A stretch of DNA of 64,000 bases from CAVSWT01 sp963775245. GTDB taxonomy: Bacteria > Bacteroidota > Ignavibacteria > Ignavibacteriales > Ignavibacteriaceae. Under the pieces are notes generated by a model. It worked only from the letters and a program-made list of their open reading frames with translations. It did not search any database and was not told the origin of the DNA. Where the stretch lies: the NCBI GenBank assembly GCA_963775245.1, contig CAVZID010000040.1:620001-684000 (forward strand). Reading direction: 5' to 3'. Below, one piece after another: positions 1 to 7,785 of this stretch. Every line of letters starts with the position of its first letter. The stretch's first letter is position 1. Made by a program: the position numbers and the translations under genes.

Positions 1-765
1 ACGGTTTTTTGTATCGTCAACTATAAGATTTGTTTTGGTTAATAAAGAATCTGTTTTTGTTAATACATCATTTAATTTATCTAACGATGCTTTGATGGTA
101 GTTTTGTTTTCCTGGATAAAACTTTTAGCTTCATCTGTTAAATCAACAGTATTTAACGCTAACTTTTTAACACTTTCCCTATTCTCGTCAATCATTAAAT
201 TTATTTTTGAAGTTAGAGCATTTAAGTTTGACATAGAATGCTTTATATCACTTTGCAGCTTTTGGTCTGTTAAATAATTATTTAATGATGTGAGAGTTAC
301 ATTTACATCATTCATAGCTTTAGTTATATTATTTTGCATCGAGCCAACCAATGACATTACGGCAGGAATATCAGCATTAAAATTACCTTGCTGAATCTTA
401 TTTAGATCGAGCTTGCCCGGAGAAGTTCCAGGTTGGATTTCTACTTTTTTACCACCCATTAAATCAAGCATAGAAATTCCGAATTTAGCATCTTCCTTTA
501 GTTGAACATCATTATCAAGTGATATTTTTACAATTACATTTTGGCCTTCTACTTTTATATCTTCAACATTTCCTTTCCTTACACCGTTAACAGTAACATC
601 GTCTCCTATTTCCAGGCCGGAAGCATTGTTAAATTTAATGTTTAAATAATTTTCAGATGGAGACAAACTGAAATTTTTTGCCCAGCCTAATATCCAGATA
701 AAAATCAATAAGCTGATTACAACTGTAATTCCAACTCTAATTTCTATTTTTCTTTGATCTTTCAT
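1..765 (-). CDS. MlaD/MCE family lipid-transport protein (partial, C-terminus beyond window)
   Basis: The reading frame is open from an ATG at 765 to the left edge, 255 codons, so the C-terminus is missing. Residues about 10-30 form one N-terminal membrane anchor (ITVVISLLIFIWILGW). Residues about 35-115 fit the MCE domain, with the GLEIGDDVTVNGVRKG pattern typical of MlaD. The rest is a Ser/Thr/Asn/Lys-rich helical region with heptad-like spacing, as in MlaD proteins that form hexameric periplasmic lipid-shuttling rings with MlaEF permeases. MlaE and MlaF are not in the window. The start overlaps the stop of the upstream 138-residue gene by 4 bp (ATGA), which suggests translational coupling. 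Confidence 0.85.
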   Translation of the reverse strand, partial: MKDQRKIEIRVGITVVISLLIFIWILGWAKNFSLSPSENYLNIKFNNASGLEIGDDVTVNGVRKGNVEDIKVEGQNVIVKISLDNDVQLKEDAKFGISMLDLMGGKKVEIQPGTSPGKLDLNKIQQGNFNADIPAVMSLVGSMQNNITKAMNDVNVTLTSLNNYLTDQKLQSDIKHSMSNLNALTSKINLMIDENRESVKKLALNTVDLTDEAKSFIQENKTTIKASLDKLNDVLTKTDSLLTKTNLIVDDTKNR

Positions 766-1178
766 TTTTTATTCTCTTTTAAAATTTCAATTACTTTTTT
801 AAGATCGCTTTTATCAACTATATTGTCTCTTAGATAAACGTCTAAAGAATCCATTAGCAGGTCCATCTGTTTGTCAGAATTATCACCGATTTTGATGTTA
901 ATATCATTCCCATTTTCTTTAGTTGAATCTTTATCTTTTCCGATTTTATTTATTCTGCTTTCAACAAATTTATTTATCAACGTCTCTAGCGAATCTTTTT
1001 CCGGCGATTCTTTAACTTTATCAAACTTCTTGGTTATTTCTTTAAAAGCAATATCTTTTAATATTCCTTTCCCGGGTTTGATAACTAGATCATCAAAGTG
1101 ATGTTCAAAAAGATATAAAACTGCTGCGAGAAGAATTGTTAAAATAATTATTGATTTTAGGAAACAGCCTTTTTTCAT
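762..1178 (-). CDS. Small single-pass membrane protein of unknown function
   Basis: 138 residues. An N-terminal hydrophobic segment (about residues 8-25) follows a Lys-rich start, so the rest is probably periplasmic. The remainder is Lys/Asp/Glu-rich and likely helical. I recognise no family. It sits 5 bp after the CNNM/CorC gene and overlaps the mlaD-like gene by 4 bp, so it is part of the same operon and could be an accessory of either neighbour; that is inference from position only. Confidence 0.7.
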   Translation of the reverse strand: MKKGCFLKSIIILTILLAAVLYLFEHHFDDLVIKPGKGILKDIAFKEITKKFDKVKESPEKDSLETLINKFVESRINKIGKDKDSTKENGNDINIKIGDNSDKQMDLLMDSLDVYLRDNIVDKSDLKKVIEILKENKK

Positions 1179-1183
1179 TTTTA

Positions 1184-2467
1184 CTACTCACCATGAAGTT
1201 TTTCTATTTGAACTTTCTTAACCCTCTTGTTTAAAACTTCTTTAACTGTAAATTTATAATTATTATTTATAAATGAATAACCTTCTTTAGGAACATGCCC
1301 GGCATTGGTTAATATAAAACCGCCAATAGTTTCGTAATCATTATTCTCAGGAATAATTTCAGTACCTGATAATTCATTTAATTCTTCAATATCAATTTTA
1401 CCAAGAACTAAAAACTTCCCTTCATCAATTTTACTAATAGGATTTTCCTGCTCATCATATTCATCTCTAATCTCACCGACTATTTCTTCCAGAATATCTT
1501 CCATTGTTATAAGCCCTGATGTACCTCCGTATTCATCAACAACAATTGCAAGATGTGTTTTCTTATCCTGAAATTCATGTAAAAGGTCATTAATTAATTT
1601 TGATTCGGGAATGAACATTGCTTTACGTGCTATCTTATCAAGCAATAGTTGATCTTGCAATGATTTATCACGTATGTAAGGCAAAATATCTTTTGCATAA
1701 ATAATTCCTATTATATCATCCAGGCTGTTTCTGTATAAAGGAATTCTGCTATGCCCCATACTTTTTATAACTTCCTGAACCTCATTAAAATCGGTATCAA
1801 CAGAAAGCGACACAATATCAACACGCGGAGTCATTACCTCATGAACGGTAACAAATCGGAATTTTACAATGCTCTGAATAAGTTCATGTTCATCTTCTTC
1901 AATTGTTCCGCGCTCATGACTTATATCAGCAAGGTCTGTAATTTCATCAGCGAGTATTGCCGATTTACTTTTATCAAATTTTAATTTTAAAATTGATAAC
2001 CTGATTAATTCGGTAATGGATTCCGCAACTGGATATAAAATTATGCTTGTCCAGTATAAAGGAATTGCTGCAAATCTGGAAAACCTAACAATATTTTTAG
2101 CGGCCCATACCTTTGGAGTAAGTTCTCCGAATAAAACAATTAAAATTGTAAGTACAATGATCTGAACTGTTAAAACCGTGCTTTCGGATAACTGAGCATT
2201 CTTTGAAATATCCAAAGCAATTGAAACGCTGATGATGGAAGCTGCTACATTAACTAACGTATTGCCTATCAAGATTGTTACAAGCAATCTTCTAGGGTAT
2301 TCAATTAAATAAGCAATATATCTTTCGATTAGCTTTGATGATCCAAAAAGATTTTTTACTTTTTTTTTATTTAATGAAAATAGGGCAACTTCAGAACCAG
2401 AAAAAAAAGCTGATAGGAAGAAAAATAAAATTAAAATAATAAGTTTATATTGCCAGCCAATGTCCAA
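1184..2467 (-). CDS. CNNM/CBS-pair/CorC_HlyC transporter-associated protein
   Basis: 427 residues. The first about 190 residues are a DUF21/CNNM membrane domain: the AFFSGSEVALFSLNKKK motif followed by hydrophobic spans. Two CBS motifs follow (about 205-330; HEVMTPRVDIVSLSVDTDF and MFIPESKLINDLL with VVDEYGGTSGLITMEDILEEIVGEI). The C-terminal 80 residues fit the CorC_HlyC domain (NDYETIGGFILTNAGHVP). Proteins of this build are linked to Mg2+/Co2+ handling; in Bacteroidota the related GldE is linked to gliding and T9SS lipoproteins. Which role applies cannot be told here. It lies between ssb and a small membrane protein in a minus-strand operon. Confidence 0.9.
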   Translation of the reverse strand: MDIGWQYKLIILILFFFLSAFFSGSEVALFSLNKKKVKNLFGSSKLIERYIAYLIEYPRRLLVTILIGNTLVNVAASIISVSIALDISKNAQLSESTVLTVQIIVLTILIVLFGELTPKVWAAKNIVRFSRFAAIPLYWTSIILYPVAESITELIRLSILKLKFDKSKSAILADEITDLADISHERGTIEEDEHELIQSIVKFRFVTVHEVMTPRVDIVSLSVDTDFNEVQEVIKSMGHSRIPLYRNSLDDIIGIIYAKDILPYIRDKSLQDQLLLDKIARKAMFIPESKLINDLLHEFQDKKTHLAIVVDEYGGTSGLITMEDILEEIVGEIRDEYDEQENPISKIDEGKFLVLGKIDIEELNELSGTEIIPENNDYETIGGFILTNAGHVPKEGYSFINNNYKFTVKEVLNKRVKKVQIEKLHGE

Positions 2468-2502
2468 AAATTAAAATTGCCCTCAATTGTTAAACAAAAT
2501 AA

Positions 2503-2925
2503 TTAAAACGGTAAATCTTCGTTGTCTTCAACTTGCGGAGCAGAAGCATCAGCGCTTGAATCATTAAATGTTGATTCAGAGCTGCCGCCTCCTTCTGAAG
2601 AATCAAGAGGAATAATTCTTTCCGAAATTACGTCTGTAGAATATCTTTTTATTCCTTCTTTATCTGTATATTCTCTTTTAGTAAGCCTGCCTTCAACATA
2701 AACCTTTTTCCCCTTCTTTAAATTATCTTTAAAATAATCCGATAAATTGAATGATGTTATATTGTGCCATGTTGTTTCATTAATCCAATTACCATCTTTA
2801 CCTTTATAGCTATTAGTTGTGGCAAGACTAAAATTTGTCACAGATAAATTATTGGTGGTAAATCTAGTTTCAGCATCTCTGCCTAAATTTCCAATTAACA
2901 TAATTCTGTTTAATGAAAAAGCCAT
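2503..2925 (-). CDS. ssb: Single-stranded DNA-binding protein
   Basis: 140 residues, a usual length for a bacterial SSB. The N-terminal 110 residues are an OB fold (NRIMLIGNLGRDAETRFT, WHNITSFNLSDYFKDNLKKGKKVYVEGRLTKR). A Ser/Gly/Asp-rich linker follows and the protein ends in the acidic tip DNEDLPF, the docking peptide for repair and replication partners. It is the first gene of the leftmost minus-strand block; the 35 bp gap to the CNNM/CorC gene permits co-transcription. Confidence 0.97.
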   Translation of the reverse strand: MAFSLNRIMLIGNLGRDAETRFTTNNLSVTNFSLATTNSYKGKDGNWINETTWHNITSFNLSDYFKDNLKKGKKVYVEGRLTKREYTDKEGIKRYSTDVISERIIPLDSSEGGGSSESTFNDSSADASAPQVEDNEDLPF

Positions 2926-3009
2926 TATTAACTCCCTTATATTTTTGATTTATGATAATAACGAATTTAAATATTATATAAATAAAATACTATTTAGAAT
3001 GAAATAAAT

Positions 3010-3037
3010 AAAAAAGGGTTGCTAATAATAACAACCC
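3010..3037 (-). terminator. Rho-independent terminator after the SGNH lipoprotein gene
   Basis: A 6-bp stem GGGTTG/CAACCC (3016-3021 with 3032-3037) has a 10-nt loop and, read on the minus strand, is followed by a run of six T. It lies 25 bp past the stop of the SGNH gene and so ends the porin/SGNH transcript before ssb. Confidence 0.75.
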
Positions 3038-3061
3038 AAAAAAATATTTAGCTTTACTATA

Positions 3062-4465
3062 TTAATAGAGTAAATGCTTAAATGCATCTTTGCCGAAAAT
3101 TATAAATCCTTTTTTATAAGTTAATTTTTTAGCGAACGTTAATGAGCCTGGAATTGTAGATACATTTATCTCCGGAATTTTACCGTTGAATTTTGAATTT
3201 ATAACTTTAATAAATTGATTTGCAATTATTGCCTGCCCCTGAGCTGTTGGATGAACACCATCTAGACTAAAAATTCCACCTTCGACATAATCATTTGTGA
3301 ATTTCAAGCCATCAATCATTATTCCGCCCGAGTTTTTAATATTACTTAAGTAACCATTTACATCAACTAAACCAAAATTATTTGCACTTGCAACATTGGC
3401 GATTGCATTATTAAAATCTGCAGTTGCTTGTTTTGCAGTCGTAATTTCATCAGGATCTAAAACTAATGCATCAGGCCATGGATTCTCTTGAGAAAAACCA
3501 AATGGCTTTGTGGTATCAACGTTTTGAGGTAAAGCTGGGTATCCATTATCTCTATACCATTTCCCTGAAGGCGTTCCTAATAATGGAGCATAAGTACTAC
3601 CGGTTAAAGTAAATAGCACGCCGCCTGTTGCTAATAAACTTGCTGAAGCTACTCCAATACCTGCACTTCCATGTGTCTGATAGACAACTCCTGGTACAGG
3701 CAATTTGGAAATAACTGCAGCTACTTGAGGCCCAACTGTGTTGAAATAAGGAATAACTGTAACATCCGGAATATTAGCTACCACAACTTGACAACCCAAA
3801 CTAGCTAATGCGCTACCCAATTGCGTATATAAAGCTCCAAAAGTAGCTGAAGGAAATGGTGCATCGGGTTTAAATCCTCCGCTGGTTGCAAAACCTAAAA
3901 CATCATTATTACCAATCCAGCAGGTTAATAAAGTAGGGCTCAGATTCTTTGCTTGGGCAAAGACACTATTTCCTAATGCTGAGCTCCTCAAGACTAAATT
4001 AAAAAATGGATTTCCTCTTGCTGTACTTTTGGCAGCAAAATTAGTAGTATCAAGCATATCAAAAAGAATAGAGCCAGGGACACCTAAATTATTATATGGA
4101 GCTGCATAGGTCGAATTTGTAGGCTGCCCATTTCCATTCATAGTTTTTACTGAAAATGGCTCCAAAGAAACTACTTCAATTCTTCCTGGGGTTCCGGGCT
4201 CTGATACAATTGGCTGAACAAAATTAGTTCCCACTTGACCAGCAATCTGATTTCCATAAGAATAAATTTGTCCACCTTCATATAAGGAACCGGACTGATA
4301 ACCTGCAGTTAAGCTATTACCAATTGCAACATACCTTGTTAAATTTGCTCCGCCATTTACAGGATTAGGAGCAGCAGGTGGGGTTAAATCTGTTTTGTCT
4401 TCGCAGCCTGAGAATGCAAAAACTATTAACGATATAACTAAAATAAAATTAAAAATCTTTTTCAT
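3062..4465 (-). CDS. SGNH/GDSL-family hydrolase lipoprotein
   Basis: 467 residues. It has a lipoprotein signal peptide with a lipobox ending at Cys21 (FAFSGC). SGNH blocks are visible: block I GNSLTAG near residue 48, where the Ser is the predicted nucleophile, block III GNND near residue 185, and block V DGVHPTAQG near residue 405, giving the Asp and His. The insertion between blocks I and III is large, as in other Bacteroidota outer-membrane GDSL lipoproteins. The acyl or acetyl ester substrate cannot be told. It lies 18 bp after the FadL-like porin gene, which suggests uptake of fatty acid or another hydrophobic ester linked to hydrolysis. Confidence 0.88.
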   Translation of the reverse strand: MKKIFNFILVISLIVFAFSGCEDKTDLTPPAAPNPVNGGANLTRYVAIGNSLTAGYQSGSLYEGGQIYSYGNQIAGQVGTNFVQPIVSEPGTPGRIEVVSLEPFSVKTMNGNGQPTNSTYAAPYNNLGVPGSILFDMLDTTNFAAKSTARGNPFFNLVLRSSALGNSVFAQAKNLSPTLLTCWIGNNDVLGFATSGGFKPDAPFPSATFGALYTQLGSALASLGCQVVVANIPDVTVIPYFNTVGPQVAAVISKLPVPGVVYQTHGSAGIGVASASLLATGGVLFTLTGSTYAPLLGTPSGKWYRDNGYPALPQNVDTTKPFGFSQENPWPDALVLDPDEITTAKQATADFNNAIANVASANNFGLVDVNGYLSNIKNSGGIMIDGLKFTNDYVEGGIFSLDGVHPTAQGQAIIANQFIKVINSKFNGKIPEINVSTIPGSLTFAKKLTYKKGFIIFGKDAFKHLLY

Positions 4466-4483
4466 TGTTATTCATCCTTTCTT

Positions 4484-5720
4484 TTATAAACCGTACGATA
4501 AAGTTAATGACACTAAATTAGCCGCCGTATTATATGTACCGTTGAAAGGAGAAATACCCGGTCGATAATTTTCTTGAGAATTGGTAACTGTTAACTGACT
4601 TCCTCTTATAAACAAGTATGCTGCATCTAAGTTAATATTTTCAGTTATCTTGTAACCCAAACCAAAACTAAAGCCCAGCCTATTTGCATCTGGCAATGAT
4701 GGATTTAAATATTCCGGTTTTACAGGATCCTTATCATAATAAATTCCTGCTCTAACTTTTAGCTCCTGCATTAAATGCATATTCAGCACCAAAACGTAAA
4801 ATAAAAGAATTATCATAAAGCCGTGGACTTGATTCAACTATTTTAGGTGAGACAAAATTTACAGTTAATGTATCGTAACTTGACCAGCCGATATATTGAT
4901 AATCTGCACTTAAAAGCAATTGAGGAATCAATCTATAAGACACCCCTATTGCCAGATTAATAGGAGTAGTTAATTTAGCTGAAGCGTCACCCGTTGGGAA
5001 CTGGAATGCTAATTGAGAAGCTCCAGTAGTAGTTGCCGTACCTGTAAAATTGTATTTAACTTGACTATGAAACGACACACCGAAAGAAAGACTGTTAATG
5101 GGTTTGTATAAGGCTCCTAAATTAAATCCCCAGGCGGAATTATCTTTACCGGTTAGAGTTGTAAAAGCGTCACCAGCAAAAGGAGTCTGAGGAGTTTTCT
5201 GAGAAATTGTAACAGTAGCAAAACTAAAAACTAAACCGGCGCTTACGGAAAGATTATCAAGAAGATTATAAGCAACTTCAGGGGTTATGTAAAATGTCTG
5301 TAATTTCGTTTCAATCGCTAAATATCTACCGACCCAATTAGGATCCCATTTAGAAGCTAACCCGAAAGGACTAAAAAATCCCAGCCCAAAAGCTAAATCT
5401 TTATTATAACTATATGTGGCAAAGAAATGAGTCGGGAAAAAAGTTTGCTTTGCAGCATCATACTCGGTAATATCCGGGCTAACACCTCTAAATGAAAAAG
5501 TAGGTGCAATCATAGTTGTACCGAGGACAAAGTGGACACCGGATAATTGAGTTAAGCCGGCGCCGTTAAAATAAATTGCAGAAGCGTCATTGGCAACTGC
5601 TGTATATGCGCCTCCCATTCCCATTGCTTTTGCGCCATGTTCATTCAACTGGAAACCACCGGCAAAGCATATGCTGCTTAACAACAAAACGACAGCAATA
5701 GCGGTAATTGTTTTTTTCAA
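4484..5720 (-). pseudogene. FadL/OmpP1/TodX-type outer-membrane porin, frameshifted
   Basis: Two overlapping frames together make one FadL-family barrel. Frame one (5720-4752) carries a signal peptide (MKKTITAIAVVLLLSSICFA), the NGAGLTQLSG N-terminus and most strands up to RFGAEYAFN. It then runs into a TAG stop. The second frame resumes at once with ELKVRAGIYYDKDPVKPEYLN, the conserved late-barrel motif of FadL, and runs to 4484. One extra base near 4762-4770 (the GCAGGAGCT stretch on the minus strand) explains the break. The open reading frame that remains would lose the last strands. Either a real disrupting mutation or a sequencing error is possible; the rest of the gene shows no decay. 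FadL proteins import long-chain fatty acids or other hydrophobic compounds. Confidence 0.85.
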
Positions 5721-5780
5721 GTTCTCTCTCTCCTTGATTTATTATAAAATAATTATTTACTAAAAAATTTATTGTGGATT

Positions 5781-6281
5781 TTATTCTATTGAAAATAACT
5801 TAGCTCCTTTTTCAACAGCTATACCCTCTTTAACAAAAACATCTTTGATTTTGCCAGCAATTGGAGAACGAATATCGTTTTCCATTTTCATTGCTTCAAG
5901 AATTAAAATTGATTCGTTTTTTGATACAGTATCTCCCGAATTCTTTTTTACAATTATAACCATACCCGGCATTGGAGCTTTAATTTCATGGATATATTGC
6001 CCTTTCTTTTTTTGCTCGATTATTTTTGCGGCTTTATCTTGTAACTTGTTTCGAACAATTGCTTCAAATATAGAGCTATTTATTAATATATTATAATATT
6101 TTTTCTCATTTTTTTTGACCGACACTTCATAGAATTTTTCATTCAGCCGTAAAATATAAGTATCATTATTTAACGGGTAGAAATCGTAACTATAATATGT
6201 TCCGTTGAAATTTAGATGGCTGTCATCTAAAATTTGAACATCTTTTTTCTTATCGTTAATGCTGACAATGAAATCATTCAT
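5781..6281 (-). CDS. Biotin carboxyl carrier (biotinyl) protein of an acyl-CoA carboxylase
   Basis: 166 residues. The C-terminal about 75 residues are a biotinyl domain: KAPMPGMVIIVKKNSGDTV, then EAMKMEND with the predicted biotinylated Lys132, and a mirror-image SPIAGKI hairpin. The N-terminal 85 residues resemble the linker found between biotin carboxylase and biotinyl domains of propionyl-CoA carboxylase alpha chains. It overlaps the upstream biotin carboxylase gene by 8 bp, so the two act as a split alpha chain. The matching carboxyltransferase is not in the window, so acetyl-, propionyl- or another acyl-CoA could be the substrate. Confidence 0.9.
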   Translation of the reverse strand: MNDFIVSINDKKKDVQILDDSHLNFNGTYYSYDFYPLNNDTYILRLNEKFYEVSVKKNEKKYYNILINSSIFEAIVRNKLQDKAAKIIEQKKKGQYIHEIKAPMPGMVIIVKKNSGDTVSKNESILILEAMKMENDIRSPIAGKIKDVFVKEGIAVEKGAKLFSIE

Positions 6282-7773
6282 AAAGCTGCTTCATCCAATC
6301 ATTTTTAGAACTTACTTTACCATTGTTGCTTATGACTCCGTTAGATTTCGAATTTATTTTAAATAAAACGGCACTAATAGAAGCAGCCATTTCTATTTCC
6401 TTATCTGCTTTAGGTTTATGATTAGCGCTTTTACTCAATAACTTATCTTCAACAAAGTTAATATCAAATTTCCCGTTTTGAAATTCTTTTGTTTGTAAAA
6501 TCAATTTGAGAAAATTATTGTTTGTTACAACTCCGCCAATTTTAAATTCATCCAAAGCTCTCATCATCCTTTTGATGGCACTGTTTCTGTTTTTATCCCA
6601 CGTTATTAATTTTGCTATCATTGGATCATAATAAATTGAAATAATGAAGCCGGCACCAAAACCTGAATCAATCCTAACACCAGGCCCTGCTGCCTGTGAA
6701 TATTCTGTTATTTTTCCGGTGGAAGGAAAGAAATTATTAGCAGCATCTTCTGCATAAATCCGGCACTCAATTGAATGGCCGTTTATCTTTAAATCATTTT
6801 GCTTGAAAGAAAGATTGTTCCCATTAGCTACAGAGATTTGTTCTTTAACTAAGTCAACTCCGGCAATAAATTCAGTAACGGGATGCTCTACTTGCAATCG
6901 TGTATTCATTTCAAGAAAATAAAAATTCTTTTTTGAATCAACTAAAAATTCAATTGTACCTGCATTATAATAACCGCATGCTTTTGCAGCATTAACTGCA
7001 GCAGTTGTAATTTTATTTCTAGTTTCTTCATCCAAAAACATTGACGGAGCTTCTTCAATAATTTTTTGATGCCTGCGCTGAATAGAACATTCTCTTTCAA
7101 ATAGATGGACATAATTTCCCTTTTTATCAGCTATTATTTGCACTTCGATGTGCTTTGGGTTCTCAATAAATTTTTCTATATAAATTGAATCATCAGAAAA
7201 GGATTTTAAAGCTTCTCTTTTTGTGGATTCAAACGCATCTTTAAATTCTTTTGATGATGAAACTTTACGCATTCCCTTACCACCGCCGCCTGCTGCGGCT
7301 TTTAATAATATTGGGAATCCTATTTCTTCTGCAGTTTTTATTCCTTCTTTTAATGATTTTATTGGTGAAGTAGTTCCCGGAACTATAGGGACTTTATGTG
7401 ACTTCATTAATTTTCTTGCTTCGGTTTTATTCCCCATCAGTTTAACAGAATTTGAAGACGGGCCAATAAAATTTATTCCTGCTTTTTCAACCATCTCAAT
7501 AAATTCATGATTCTCGGATAAAAAACCATAACCAGGATGAATAGCATCAGCCTTAATTTTTATTGCCAGCTTAATTATTTTTTCTTTATTAAGGTAGGAA
7601 TCTTTTGATTGTGCTTTACCAATTAAGTGTGCTTCATCTGCAAGTTTTAAGTGAAGAGATAAATTATCTGCTTCAGAATAAATTGCAGCAGTTTTAATCC
7701 CTAATTCTTTACATGCGCGAATTATACGAACAGCAATCTCTCCCCTGTTTGCAATTAATATTTTATTAAACAA
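6274..7773 (-). CDS. Biotin carboxylase subunit of an acyl-CoA carboxylase
   Basis: 499 residues. It begins with the standard biotin carboxylase start MFNKILIANRGEIAVRIIRA. The ATP-grasp glycine loop AAAGGGGKGMRKV is at about 160-172, and the catalytic end EMNTRLQVEHPVTE near 285-298 is intact. The C-terminal domain (SIECRIYAEDAANNFFPSTGKI) is complete, with about 45 extra residues running toward the carrier protein. It carboxylates biotin on the neighbouring carrier using ATP and bicarbonate. The length and split layout fit a propionyl/acetyl-CoA carboxylase alpha chain. It lies 12 bp after mutS2 in the same direction. Confidence 0.93.
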   Translation of the reverse strand: MFNKILIANRGEIAVRIIRACKELGIKTAAIYSEADNLSLHLKLADEAHLIGKAQSKDSYLNKEKIIKLAIKIKADAIHPGYGFLSENHEFIEMVEKAGINFIGPSSNSVKLMGNKTEARKLMKSHKVPIVPGTTSPIKSLKEGIKTAEEIGFPILLKAAAGGGGKGMRKVSSSKEFKDAFESTKREALKSFSDDSIYIEKFIENPKHIEVQIIADKKGNYVHLFERECSIQRRHQKIIEEAPSMFLDEETRNKITTAAVNAAKACGYYNAGTIEFLVDSKKNFYFLEMNTRLQVEHPVTEFIAGVDLVKEQISVANGNNLSFKQNDLKINGHSIECRIYAEDAANNFFPSTGKITEYSQAAGPGVRIDSGFGAGFIISIYYDPMIAKLITWDKNRNSAIKRMMRALDEFKIGGVVTNNNFLKLILQTKEFQNGKFDINFVEDKLLSKSANHKPKADKEIEMAASISAVLFKINSKSNGVISNNGKVSSKNDWMKQLYE

Positions 7774-7785
7774 GATTTTCCTTTT

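Noticed and set aside
4484..4837. A separate 117-residue plus-barrel gene
   Set aside because: Its residues from ELKVRAGIYYDKD on continue the FadL barrel of the frame upstream; it is the second half of a frameshifted gene.
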